A stretch of DNA of 64,000 nt from Arcobacteraceae bacterium (lineage in GTDB: Bacteria > Campylobacterota > Campylobacteria > Campylobacterales > Arcobacteraceae), in contig JAGLOP010000001.1 of assembly GCA_023138835.1 (NCBI GenBank), positions 216,368 to 280,367 of the forward strand, written 5' to 3'. Positions within the stretch are counted from its first letter, which is position 1. Every line of letters begins with the position of its first letter. The notes under the pieces are model-generated. The model did no database searches and was not told where the DNA came from. It was given only the letters and a program-made list of their open reading frames with translations. The position numbers were made by a program, and so were the translations under genes. Shown here one piece after another: positions 7,499 through 15,632 of this stretch.

Positions 7499-8131
7499 AT
7501 GAAGATTAAATTAAAAAACATAGTTTTATTCCAAGACTTAGATGAAGAAACTATTTCACAAATTGAACAATTCACACTAAGCACTAAATTAAGCAAAGAC
7601 AATATAGTTTTTTATGAAGGGGATGAGTCAAAATATTTACACCTTTTAGTATCTGGGATTGTTAAATTATATAAAATATCTTCACATGATAAAGAGATAA
7701 TCTTAAAATATTTTCATCCAAATGAATTAATAGCAGAAGTTGCAAGTTTTGAACATATACCCTATCCGGCAACAGCAAAAGCATTTACAGATATTGAATT
7801 GCTTAAAATAGATTTTGATAAATTAAAGAAAATCATATATACAAATGCAGACCTTTCCTTTAAAATACAGACATCATTAATTAAAAAAATAAAGAATTTA
7901 GAAAAAGTAATTTCCACACATTTGGTTTTAGATGCTAAAGAAAGAATTGCAAAATATATTTGTGATAACCCAGAAGATTTCTTTAACACAAAGAATATAG
8001 AAATAGCAGAAATTCTAAATATCACACCTGAAACTTTATCAAGAATATTAAGAACTTTTAAAAATGATGATTTAATTGATACTAAATTAAAAACTATTAA
8101 TAAAGAGAGGTTTGAGAAACAACTGTTTTAG
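7499..8131 (+). CDS. Crp/Fnr-family transcriptional regulator (likely NO/anaerobiosis sensor)
   Basis: 210 residues. A cyclic-nucleotide-fold sensor domain (about 1-120) is followed by the dimerisation helix and a winged helix. The recognition helix TPETLSRILR (around 173-182) has the E--SR pattern that in FNR/DNR contacts TTGAT half-sites, the very sequence found in boxes at 6155, 6196 and 11566. It lacks the N-terminal cysteine cluster of FNR and has no cAMP-binding arginine signature that I can see, so a DNR/NssR-like heme- or NO-sensing role is more likely. Its position among nir genes supports it as the regulator of this island. Confidence 0.88.
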   Translation: MKIKLKNIVLFQDLDEETISQIEQFTLSTKLSKDNIVFYEGDESKYLHLLVSGIVKLYKISSHDKEIILKYFHPNELIAEVASFEHIPYPATAKAFTDIELLKIDFDKLKKIIYTNADLSFKIQTSLIKKIKNLEKVISTHLVLDAKERIAKYICDNPEDFFNTKNIEIAEILNITPETLSRILRTFKNDDLIDTKLKTINKERFEKQLF

Positions 8132-8140
8132 TCGTTTCTC
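8114..8140 (+). terminator. Terminator overlapping the regulator's stop
   Basis: GAGAAACAACT / AGTCGTTTCTC pair with one A-C mismatch around loop GTTTT, followed by TTATTTTTCT. The 5' arm lies inside the coding sequence. It separates the regulator from the converging nirE. Confidence 0.65.
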
Positions 8141-8148
8141 TTATTTTT

Positions 8149-8883
8149 CTAGTCAAACCACTTTAATTCATCTCTTAGATTAACCACTTTACCCACTACT
8201 ATAAGCGCCGGAGTCGGTAGACTTTTCGCTTTTTCTTCTATATTTTCAAGAGTTCCCACTACAACTTTTTGAGTTGCAGTTGTCCCGGCAGATATAACAG
8301 CAACTGGATAATTTTTATCCTTTCCAGCTTCCATTAAATTTTTACTGATTCTACCAAGATTATGTAATCCCATTAGAAATACTAAAGTTTCGTCTGTGTT
8401 AAAAGAGTTCCAATCTATTTGAGATACTGCTTTACCCGGTGCTTCATGTCCGGTTATTACTCTAAACGAACTAACTACTCCTCTTTGAGTTACAGGAATA
8501 CCTGCATATGCCGGTACACTGATAGCTGATGTAATTCCCGGTACTATATCAAATTTTACATTTCTCTCTTTTAAATATAATGCCTCTTCTCCGCCACGAC
8601 CAAATACAAAAGGATCGCCACCTTTTAATCTTACAACATTTTCATACTTTAGCGATGATTGATATATTATTTCATTAATTTCTGGTTGTTTTACAGGATG
8701 TTGACCATCTGTTTTACCTACATCAATGAACTCACAACCTTGGGGTGCTTCTTTTAAAATTAAAGGATTTGCCAATCTATCAAAGATAATAACATCTGCC
8801 TCTTTAATCAATCTTAATGACTTTACTGTCATTAATTCAATATCTCCAGGACCTGCCCCTACTAAATGTACTGTTTTACTCAT
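8149..8883 (-). CDS. nirE: Uroporphyrinogen-III C-methyltransferase
   Basis: 244 residues from the ATG at 8883. The frame is open further upstream, but homology begins at MSKTVHLVGAGPGD. SUMT motifs: VGAGPGD near the start, VVRLKGGDPFVFGRGGEE in the middle, and VPGITSA. It methylates uroporphyrinogen III twice with SAM to give precorrin-2, the first step toward siroheme and heme d1. It overlaps nirF by 8 bp and is last of the nirC-nirJ-nirF-nirE run. Calling it nirE rather than cobA/cysG rests on this context. Confidence 0.92.
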   Translation of the reverse strand: MSKTVHLVGAGPGDIELMTVKSLRLIKEADVIIFDRLANPLILKEAPQGCEFIDVGKTDGQHPVKQPEINEIIYQSSLKYENVVRLKGGDPFVFGRGGEEALYLKERNVKFDIVPGITSAISVPAYAGIPVTQRGVVSSFRVITGHEAPGKAVSQIDWNSFNTDETLVFLMGLHNLGRISKNLMEAGKDKNYPVAVISAGTTATQKVVVGTLENIEEKAKSLPTPALIVVGKVVNLRDELKWFD

Positions 8884-10036
8884 ATTTTCGCCCTTTTTTT
8901 TGGAAAGATGTTGCCGGAGATTCAAATCCCGGTGCATTGTACATAAATATACCTGACGGTTTTTCAATATTTAAAATATCTCTTGCCCGGTACCATTCGT
9001 CAGTGTTAATTACTGTTACGATATTTGCATCATTTACTGATACATACAAAAGTGGTTTACTTTTTGACCATCTAACATGTAATACTTTACCTTCAAAACT
9101 AAATGCTTTGATAACTTTTAGAGTTTTAGTATCTATAATCTGAATAACCGGAAATTTTTTACCGCTAAATGTAACAGCTAAATATTTTTTATCCGGACTT
9201 AAACTTGTAAATACAGGCATACCAGTAACTTTTATATTTTGAAGAAATTTAAAATTCATATCATATACCATTACTTTATTGTCTCCAACAGCAGGTACAA
9301 ATACTTTATCTCCACCAATTGACCAAAAACCAAAATGAGGTACTTTTAATACCATTTTTCTTTCCTCATCCAAAAATATTTTAACTTTTTTAAATGTCAT
9401 ATTATCTAAATCTACAGTTCCGAAATGTTTAGATGTAAAAAATCCAACTATATATTTATTGTCCTGAATCATAGCATCAAATGGCAACTCTCCAACATCT
9501 TTAAATTCTTTATAAAGTTGAAAATTAGGATCCTTATCATTCTCTTCATCACCTAAAACACCACCTACATTTGCATAAATAGAAATTTTATCATTATCCA
9601 TTTGTGCAAAAATTAAAAAATCTTTGTATATTTTAATACCCACATTTTTAGAACCGGTTTTTATTTTTTGTAAAGGTTTTAAATCTCTTGTAAGTATATC
9701 AACACTTTTATCATCATAATTTGCAACTGCTACATAGTTTTTACCTATCACAAATCCAATAGCACTTTTACTGGTTTTATATTCTGCCAATATTTTTTCT
9801 TTAATTGGGTCAAACTTTATCACATAACCGTCACGACTGATAACATAACCGTCTTTACCCTCAAATTTAACTACACCATGATTCATATTTCTCATATTTT
9901 TCATAGTTGAGTATTTAATACCATTTTCAATTACAGCTAAAGATGATGATTCTCTTTCAACCACAAAATATTTTTCATAAGCACTTAATGATACTGATAA
10001 TGTAACTATTGCTAATAAAATCTTGATTTTATTCAT
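8876..10036 (-). CDS. nirF: Heme d1 biosynthesis protein NirF
   Basis: 386 residues with an N-terminal signal (about 1-18, LSVSLSA). The rest is a beta-propeller related to the d1 domain of NirS but without a heme c domain. NirF is the periplasmic dihydro-heme d1 dehydrogenase acting last in the pathway. A propeller-type repeat pattern (for example FTSLSPDKKYLAVTFSGKKFP and VLHVRWSKSKPLLYVSVND) and family-like segments such as GELPFDAMIQDNKYIVGFF and HFGFWSIGGDKVFVPAVGD are visible. AAAGGA precedes the ATG. It lies 10 bp after nirJ and overlaps nirE. No nirN, its frequent companion, is seen in the window. Confidence 0.93.
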   Translation of the reverse strand: MNKIKILLAIVTLSVSLSAYEKYFVVERESSSLAVIENGIKYSTMKNMRNMNHGVVKFEGKDGYVISRDGYVIKFDPIKEKILAEYKTSKSAIGFVIGKNYVAVANYDDKSVDILTRDLKPLQKIKTGSKNVGIKIYKDFLIFAQMDNDKISIYANVGGVLGDEENDKDPNFQLYKEFKDVGELPFDAMIQDNKYIVGFFTSKHFGTVDLDNMTFKKVKIFLDEERKMVLKVPHFGFWSIGGDKVFVPAVGDNKVMVYDMNFKFLQNIKVTGMPVFTSLSPDKKYLAVTFSGKKFPVIQIIDTKTLKVIKAFSFEGKVLHVRWSKSKPLLYVSVNDANIVTVINTDEWYRARDILNIEKPSGIFMYNAPGFESPATSFQKKGRKYE

Positions 10037-10046
10037 TATTTTTCCT

Positions 10047-11165
10047 TTATTTTATCTCTTCATTTGTTAAATAACACGATGGATCTTCTGCCCATAAATC
10101 ACCATGTATAGCATAAGCTCTGCTTCTGCTTCCACCATTACATATATCTATATATTTACAGTTAGCACATTTTCCACTAATTTCTCTTGGACTTTTTCGT
10201 AGTTTTTCAACTATATCGCTGCTTTTTCCTGCCCAAATATCTTCAAAAGAAGTTTCTAAATAGTTACCGATATATTCAGGAAAAAATGGGTCAGGTTTTA
10301 CATTACCTTCCCAATCCATATTTCCTAGACGATTACCTGCACTGTTCCCTCCCCAAGCTTTAAGCTTAGCAGTCAATTGCTCAGTCAGCTCAGGATATTC
10401 TTTTTCAAATCTTTTTAATAATAAAACAGCATCCATTTCCATATTCCCAGTAACCAAATCTATATCTTTACCGGCCTTATAATATTCAAATGCCTTATCT
10501 ATTATATATTCTACATATTCTCTTCGCTCTTCTTTAGTAATATCAATTTTAAGATTATCAAGCCCACGACCTGAATAAACAAGATGTGAAATATAAAGTT
10601 TATTAGCTCCCAACTCTTCAACCAAATCAAACATAGCATAAAAGCTGTCTTTAGTCTCTTTTGTAAGTGTAAATCTAATACCTGCATTTCCACCTGCATT
10701 TTGGATATGTTTAATACCCTCTATTGCTTTTTTATATGAACCTTTTTGAGCTCTAAAATAATCATGAACCTCTTCAATCCCATCTATACTAATTCCTATA
10801 TAGTTAAATGTATCTACTATTTGTTTTGCATTTTTTTCATTTATATACATACCGTTTGTAGATAAATATGTCATGATTCCAGCTTTTTTCATCTCGTTGG
10901 CAATATCAAAAATATCTTTTCTAATCAGCGGTTCACCGCCACTGAATATTACAAATTTAACCCCTGCATTTATCATACTTGGAATTGTTTGACAAATTTG
11001 TTCAAAAGTTAAACTGTCTTCACCGTTAGCATCTGCTTTAGAATAACAATGATGACAAAGAAGATTACATCTATTTGTAAAATTCCATATCATTATAGAA
11101 CCATTTAATAATCTCTCTTTTTTATCTTCTAATGTTGATTTAATCAAATTTGAAAGTCTAAACAT
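10047..11165 (-). CDS. nirJ: Radical SAM heme d1 synthesis protein NirJ
   Basis: 372 residues. The radical SAM cluster motif is C33-x3-C37-x2-C40 (CNLLCHHC), followed by FSGGEPL. The C-terminal SPASM-like region has CANCKYIDICNGG for auxiliary Fe-S binding. NirJ replaces the propionates at C3 and C8 of didecarboxysiroheme with oxo groups. Its start overlaps the preceding cytochrome stop by one base (TAATG), so it is translationally coupled to that gene. Confidence 0.95.
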   Translation of the reverse strand: MFRLSNLIKSTLEDKKERLLNGSIMIWNFTNRCNLLCHHCYSKADANGEDSLTFEQICQTIPSMINAGVKFVIFSGGEPLIRKDIFDIANEMKKAGIMTYLSTNGMYINEKNAKQIVDTFNYIGISIDGIEEVHDYFRAQKGSYKKAIEGIKHIQNAGGNAGIRFTLTKETKDSFYAMFDLVEELGANKLYISHLVYSGRGLDNLKIDITKEERREYVEYIIDKAFEYYKAGKDIDLVTGNMEMDAVLLLKRFEKEYPELTEQLTAKLKAWGGNSAGNRLGNMDWEGNVKPDPFFPEYIGNYLETSFEDIWAGKSSDIVEKLRKSPREISGKCANCKYIDICNGGSRSRAYAIHGDLWAEDPSCYLTNEEIK

Positions 11166-11506
11166 TAATTTCCTTTTTTAAATGATAGAATGAAATTTGT
11201 AATTAAATCCAATTCTTTTTGTGATAATGTTTCACCAAATGCCGGCATAACACTTCTTTTATGTCCTAATTGTTTATAAGTTGATTTTGGACTTACAATG
11301 TGTCCTTGTATTTCACCCACTGTTCTTTTGTTTGCAATATCTTCAAATGATGGTCCAAATGCAACAGAAGTTTGATGATGACATCCCCAACAATAAGCTT
11401 TAAATACTGAGTCGCCAGTAGTTAAAGCTTTTTGTTCTAAAGAGTTTGCATTTGTAATATTTAATAAAAACATTACAAATAATGCTGATTTGATTATATA
11501 CTTCAT
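11165..11506 (-). CDS. nirC: Small class I cytochrome c, NirC-like
   Basis: 113 residues, with signal peptide (about 1-20) and one heme motif CWGCH at residue 39. A likely distal Met lies in RSVMPAFGE. The size and place, directly before nirJ, fit NirC, the periplasmic cytochrome proposed to accept electrons during heme d1 maturation or feed NirS. It is the first gene of the leftward nirC-nirJ-nirF-nirE operon, driven from the shared Crp/Fnr box at 11566. The family (cytochrome c) is certain; the NirC assignment is from context. Confidence 0.82.
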   Translation of the reverse strand: MKYIIKSALFVMFLLNITNANSLEQKALTTGDSVFKAYCWGCHHQTSVAFGPSFEDIANKRTVGEIQGHIVSPKSTYKQLGHKRSVMPAFGETLSQKELDLITNFILSFKKGN

Positions 11507-11565
11507 ATATTTTATTATCCTATATTTTTAGGTCAATATACTAACATATTTATAATTTATTTATG

Positions 11566-11579
11566 TTGATAAATATCAA
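11566..11579. promoter_or_regulatory. Perfect Crp/Fnr-type box serving divergent genes
   Basis: TTGATAAATATCAA, centred at 11572.5. Rightward, TATAAT at 11601-11606 begins 28.5 bp from the centre; leftward, a TATATT lies at 11540-11535 at comparable distance. One activator dimer could therefore switch on both the nirC operon (start 11506) and the Sel1 gene (start 11635). Confidence 0.85.
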
Positions 11580-11634
11580 TTAAATCTTAGTATTTTTAGA
11601 TATAATCTTAAATCTAAAAAAAGGGATTTAAAAC

Positions 11635-12255
11635 ATGCTGACAAAACTATTTATACCAATCATATTGTGCTCATATCTATTTGCAGGAAGTTATGATAAC
11701 GGAATTAACTTTTATACACAAACAAAGTATAAAAAAGCCATGGAGAGTTTCTTAATCGCTTCAGAAAATGAAGATAATCGTGCTATGCTTGTAATTGGAA
11801 TTATGTATGCAAATGGAGATGGTGTAAAAAAAGATCAAAACAAGTCTTTTAAATGGTTTGAAAAATCTGCAAATGCAGGGAATGAACATGCTTGGATAAA
11901 ACTAGCTAATATTTATGCTTCAAAAGAAGATTATAAAAAAGCTTTTAAGTGGTTCCAAAAAGCAGCAAATGTTGGAAATATAAAAGCTGCTTACAATTTA
12001 GGTTATTTTTATACAGGTGGACTGGGTGTAAAAATGGATTTAAAAGAATCTTTAAAATGGTATGAAAAAGCATCAATTGCAGGAAATATAGATGCACAAA
12101 TAAATCTTGGATTTATGTATATTAGTGGACATGGTACGAAAAAAGATTATAAAAAAGCTGCATATTGGATAAAAAAAGCCAAAGATACAGGTCATCCTAA
12201 AGCATCTATAATGTGGGAACAATTTAAATTATATGATTATGAGAATGCAAAATGA
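11635..12255 (+). CDS. Exported Sel1-repeat protein
   Basis: 206 residues: signal peptide (about 1-17), then four to five Sel1-like (TPR-type) repeats, visible as LGYFYTGGLGVKMDLKESL, INLGFMYISGHGTKKDYKK and similar ~36-residue units. Such helical solenoids are protein-binding scaffolds in the periplasm. It shares a Crp/Fnr box with the nirC operon, so it is probably made together with the nitrite reductase system; it could assist cytochrome or NirS assembly (inference). It overlaps the next gene by ATGA. Confidence 0.82.
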   Translation: MLTKLFIPIILCSYLFAGSYDNGINFYTQTKYKKAMESFLIASENEDNRAMLVIGIMYANGDGVKKDQNKSFKWFEKSANAGNEHAWIKLANIYASKEDYKKAFKWFQKAANVGNIKAAYNLGYFYTGGLGVKMDLKESLKWYEKASIAGNIDAQINLGFMYISGHGTKKDYKKAAYWIKKAKDTGHPKASIMWEQFKLYDYENAK

Positions 12256-12440
12256 TGGATATACTTTTATCACTTGTATTTGCATTACCTTTATTGATTT
12301 TAATGGCTTATCCAGCTATGAAAATTACAGAGTTTCTTGAAACAAAAATGGAAATTAGTGAAAAACTATATAATAAATTAACAGTTGCAATCACAATTGT
12401 TTTATCTTTAATATTTGGTGTTTTATTGCAAATAACTTAA
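12252..12440 (+). CDS. Small two-helix membrane protein
   Basis: 62 residues. Two hydrophobic segments (about 4-24 and 42-61) are joined by a short charged stretch. The start ATG overlaps the Sel1 gene's TGA, indicating translational coupling. No family recognised. Through the shared promoter it falls in the same Crp/Fnr-controlled unit. A weak hairpin (12444-12466) follows. Confidence 0.7.
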   Translation: MMDILLSLVFALPLLILMAYPAMKITEFLETKMEISEKLYNKLTVAITIVLSLIFGVLLQIT

Positions 12441-12443
12441 GTT

Positions 12444-12466
12444 GTTAGGCTATATATTAGTCTAAC
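12444..12466. terminator. Weak hairpin between convergent genes
   Basis: GTTAGGCTA / TAGTCTAAC pair with one wobble around TATAT. There is no clear T-run, so terminator function is only possible. Confidence 0.3.
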
Positions 12467-12480
12467 ACACCCAAGATAAT

Positions 12481-13599
12481 CTACTTCACTTCCAACTTAA
12501 CACTAACTCCTGTATATTTCTTCGTCATCTTTTTATCCATAATCTTCAAACTACTTGCTAATGCCGGACGAATTACATAACTTATCCATTGACTTTTAAT
12601 TATATCCCCTTTGATAAGCTCCGGTAATTTATAAGTAATAATTTTTGTACTATTTGCTTTTAAATTATTATCAAATTTTATATCTGTTGCAAATGGCGGA
12701 AACACACGGTTCATTTTATCATCTTGAAACAATCTTGTAAAAGTAGCTTCCTCATCATCAATTGGGTATTTATCAAAATTCTTCCATATAATTTTACCAA
12801 ATCGTTCCACCGTAGTTTCTACATATTTTAATCTCATGGGCTGCATTATAATAGAGTGTCCCATTTTATTTTTAATAGTAAGCTCCACTGAATTCTTATC
12901 AATAAATTTTAGTTTTAATTCAACAGCTTTTTTAACCATAACATCATCTCTAATACCTAAAAATTCATGAGAACTGTATTCTTCTCTTCCTCTTTTGTTA
13001 AGTTTTGTAGTTCCTCCTGGGAATTTTGGCATATGACAACCTATACAATCACTTGTTTTTCCTTTTTCATCTACTGCACTGCATATTTGAACACCATGTT
13101 TATTATATTTTTTTCCATGACAGCCCATACAAACTTGAGAATTTTTATATATCTCATTTGAACTGTTACTTTTATGCTTGTCACTTGAATCTACATTATT
13201 TAAATTCCCAAAAAAGGTAGGTTTTGTACCGTCTTTATAACTGTAAAAATTTATATTTTTATGTTTTGTTATCATAACTTTTGTGATTTGATGACAATAA
13301 AAACATGATACTCCATCGCTTTGTTTTTTGCTTTTAGAATTTGGCTGTTCCGTACCATCCATTATAGCTCTCAAATTTGTAGCTGCTGGAATATGACACA
13401 AAGCACAACTATATTTATCAGGAGTTGTTATCTCTTTAATTTTCCTATGAAGTTCATCTTTAAATAAAGATGATTTATGATGCATTGAGTTTGTATGTTC
13501 ATAATGTATCATCTCGTGACACTCTTTACAACTCTTTGTATCTAAATATTTGGCATTAAGACTAATAAATAATAAAATTATTAAAGTAATAATTCTCAT
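12481..13599 (-). CDS. Pentaheme c-type cytochrome, paralogue of 6266-7429
   Basis: 372 residues with signal peptide (about 1-16). Five CXXCH: CKECH (24), CALCH (65), CFYCH (99), CMGCH (near 158), CIGCH (near 184). Order, spacing and the heme-free C-terminal domain match the protein at 6266. Shared landmarks include xxCHMP after the fifth heme and the H-x-P-L/M-R-L stretch (HPLRL there, QPMRL here). It lies downstream of nirS, behind two terminator hairpins, so it probably has its own promoter or relies on read-through. No Crp/Fnr box is seen directly before it. Function as electron carrier or N-oxide reductase is inferred. Confidence 0.85.
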   Translation of the reverse strand: MRIITLIILLFISLNAKYLDTKSCKECHEMIHYEHTNSMHHKSSLFKDELHRKIKEITTPDKYSCALCHIPAATNLRAIMDGTEQPNSKSKKQSDGVSCFYCHQITKVMITKHKNINFYSYKDGTKPTFFGNLNNVDSSDKHKSNSSNEIYKNSQVCMGCHGKKYNKHGVQICSAVDEKGKTSDCIGCHMPKFPGGTTKLNKRGREEYSSHEFLGIRDDVMVKKAVELKLKFIDKNSVELTIKNKMGHSIIMQPMRLKYVETTVERFGKIIWKNFDKYPIDDEEATFTRLFQDDKMNRVFPPFATDIKFDNNLKANSTKIITYKLPELIKGDIIKSQWISYVIRPALASSLKIMDKKMTKKYTGVSVKLEVK

Positions 13600-13631
13600 A
13601 ATTTTTCCTTATATTGTTAATTTGGGTATAA

Positions 13632-13668
13632 AAAAAGGTAAAAAGTAATCTTTACTTCTTACCTTTTT
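13632..13668 (-). terminator. Rho-independent terminator of the nor-nir operon
   Basis: A 16-bp stem with one G-U pair and a 5-nt loop. On the leftward RNA it is followed by T7. It is the second of two hairpins after the nirS stop. Confidence 0.88.
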
Positions 13669-13676
13669 CTAAAAGA

Positions 13677-13702
13677 TTTTCTCTTCCCGAAGGAAGAGAA
13701 AA
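13677..13702 (-). terminator. Hairpin with UUCG tetraloop just after nirS
   Basis: TTTTCTCTTCC and GGAAGAGAAAA pair perfectly; on the leftward RNA the loop is C(UUCG)G, an extra-stable tetraloop. The T-run after it is weak. It may protect the nirS 3' end or pause polymerase before the stronger terminator at 13632. Confidence 0.75.
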
Positions 13703-13710
13703 AATTCCGA

Positions 13711-15336
13711 TTAAGCACCAGGTATAGTTTGTCTATGCTCAATTGAGTAAGTAAATGTAGGAGTTGTTAATCCTGTAATATACTTAACAAATTTACCAGT
13801 TTTAGCTTCATAAATTCCGATTCTACCTGTATTCCATTCAGAAATCATAGTCCAATTACCGTGATTTGCTGGCTCTGCATGTAAAATTCTTGGAACTACA
13901 TCTTTATGAGGAACTTTCCATTCTGCAATAATTGTACCATCAGCTTTAGTTAAAGTACCTTTATCTTTACCAACAGTAATAACTCTTTCAACTTCTAAAT
14001 GTTGTTTATTAATTAAATGAACTTTATTCCAGTTTGAAGATCCACCTAATACATTATCAGCCCAGATCCATGGAGTATGCTCAGATGTACCAACAAATAG
14101 TGCTCCACCAGCTGTTGGAATATGTCTTACAACATCCCAGTTATTATCCCAAACAGTTACTTGACCAACATTCATGTTAACTGTAGCATGTAATTGACCA
14201 TACTCTTCGTTATACCAAGATGAACCTTGACCTGGATGTGGTTTAGAACCAGTACCTGTATAAACTTTAGCAGCTAATGTTTTAGTTTTAAAATCTACAA
14301 TACCAATAACATCACTACCTTGAGAAGCAATCATATAGTATCTACCAATCTCTTTACCTTCATTTAAGAAAGCATCGTGAAGGATATTACCGATATTTGC
14401 GATATCTCCAACAACTGGAAAGTTTGGTTTAGAGTAATCTACAATATAAACATGTCCAGCATCTTTAAGTGCAAATGCAAAGTAAGGACCATACGGTGTA
14501 TCAGCAATAGAAGCAACTCTTGAAGACTCAATGTTTCCTTCGTTGTTAATTACACTTGATGTAGGATATACTTTTAATGGCTCAAGAGTCATCGCATCAA
14601 ATAAAATCGCTCCACCTGGCTCGTAGTTACCAGCCATTACATATTTACCATCTGGAGAAACTGCAAGTCCTCTTGAAGATGTACCGATTCTAACTTCAGC
14701 AATTTTTTGTTGACCTTTAGAAGCTAAATCAAACATAGTTAATAAACCATCTCTAGAGATAGAGTATGCATATCTTGGTTGTCTTTTATTTGTAACTGTT
14801 ACATGCACAGCAAAACCAGCTGGATGAGTAGAAATTTTAGTTCCTTTTACACCATCTAAGAAAGTTACTTTAGAAGCATCTCTTTCTGTTACAAAACAAA
14901 TATCAGTAACGTTATCTACATCAACTGCTTTTGGATATTTTTTAAATAATTTCATTCTATCATTTAATGTTCTCCATTTTTTCTTAACATTTTCAAGTGT
15001 AAGAATCATTGGTTGCTTACCTGTAAAGTTTTTAAGGTATTTAACCATTTCATCTGCATCAGATTGAGAGAATTCATGACCAATTGATTCACCTTTTTTA
15101 AATGGAATCATCGCAGAACCTGCTACACCATTTAGAATAGCAGAAGCTAAAGTTTGGTCATTTTTACCTCTTAAAACATCTGGTCTTAAATCAGAACCAA
15201 CACCACCTTGGTGAGCCGGACCGTGACAACCTTGACAATCTTTTTCAAAAACAGCATCTGCATCAAAAGCAGCTGCACTTGTAGCAATTAAAGATGCCGC
15301 AGCAACTGTACTTAATATCAATTTATTTAATTTCAT
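13711..15336 (-). CDS. nirS: Cytochrome cd1 nitrite reductase
   Basis: 541 residues. Signal peptide (about 1-23, SAAAFDA), a class I heme c domain with CQGCH (34-38), then an eight-bladed d1-heme propeller. Family landmarks are STHPAGFAVHVT, GSKPHPGQGSSW with the catalytic-type histidine, GQLHATVNMN and NHGNWTMISEWN. It reduces nitrite to NO in the periplasm with electrons from cytochromes. AAGGAG precedes the start. It is the last gene of the leftward run from 18101, together with norC, norB and a 51-residue membrane protein, so NO producer and NO consumer are probably co-expressed. Length is normal. Confidence 0.97.
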   Translation of the reverse strand: MKLNKLILSTVAAASLIATSAAAFDADAVFEKDCQGCHGPAHQGGVGSDLRPDVLRGKNDQTLASAILNGVAGSAMIPFKKGESIGHEFSQSDADEMVKYLKNFTGKQPMILTLENVKKKWRTLNDRMKLFKKYPKAVDVDNVTDICFVTERDASKVTFLDGVKGTKISTHPAGFAVHVTVTNKRQPRYAYSISRDGLLTMFDLASKGQQKIAEVRIGTSSRGLAVSPDGKYVMAGNYEPGGAILFDAMTLEPLKVYPTSSVINNEGNIESSRVASIADTPYGPYFAFALKDAGHVYIVDYSKPNFPVVGDIANIGNILHDAFLNEGKEIGRYYMIASQGSDVIGIVDFKTKTLAAKVYTGTGSKPHPGQGSSWYNEEYGQLHATVNMNVGQVTVWDNNWDVVRHIPTAGGALFVGTSEHTPWIWADNVLGGSSNWNKVHLINKQHLEVERVITVGKDKGTLTKADGTIIAEWKVPHKDVVPRILHAEPANHGNWTMISEWNTGRIGIYEAKTGKFVKYITGLTTPTFTYSIEHRQTIPGA

Positions 15337-15465
15337 TTTTTCTCCTTAGTTTTTAAGTTAAACTTAACAAAATCCTAACTTACTTTTTTTTAAGACACTC
15401 TTAAAAAAAGCAAGTTCCCTGAAAGAATGCAACACTCAAAATAAGTGTTACAAATCTTCACATTT

Positions 15466-15621
15466 CTACTCAGCTTCGTCTTCTAATCTTTTCTTCTCTT
15501 GTGCATAAATCCAAAACATTGGAAGTATAATTACAGTGTGAAGAAAAATTGTTAATCCTAATGGATATTGATTTAACACTCCAAAAAAACTTGGAACTAA
15601 ATCTGTAAATGGTTCAAACAT
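15466..15621 (-). CDS. 51-residue single-helix membrane protein between norB and nirS
   Basis: I found this by translating the 15337-15632 gap. It starts with ATG at 15621 and ends with TAG at 15466-15468. The sequence begins MFEPFTDLVPSFFGVLNQ, has one hydrophobic helix (about 21-39) and an acidic/basic tail ending EAE. An AAGGAG ribosome site overlaps the norB stop, 11 bp upstream. The topology resembles small accessory subunits of oxidases (CcoQ-like), so it may stabilise the NO reductase. No named family. Confidence 0.75.
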   Translation of the reverse strand: MFEPFTDLVPSFFGVLNQYPLGLTIFLHTVIILPMFWIYAQEKKRLEDEAE

Positions 15622-15632
15622 CTTTTATCTCC

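Noticed and set aside
8884..8967. Upstream extension of nirE
   Set aside because: The frame is open, but family similarity and the start MSKTVHLVGAGPGD begin at 8883; the extension lies inside nirF.
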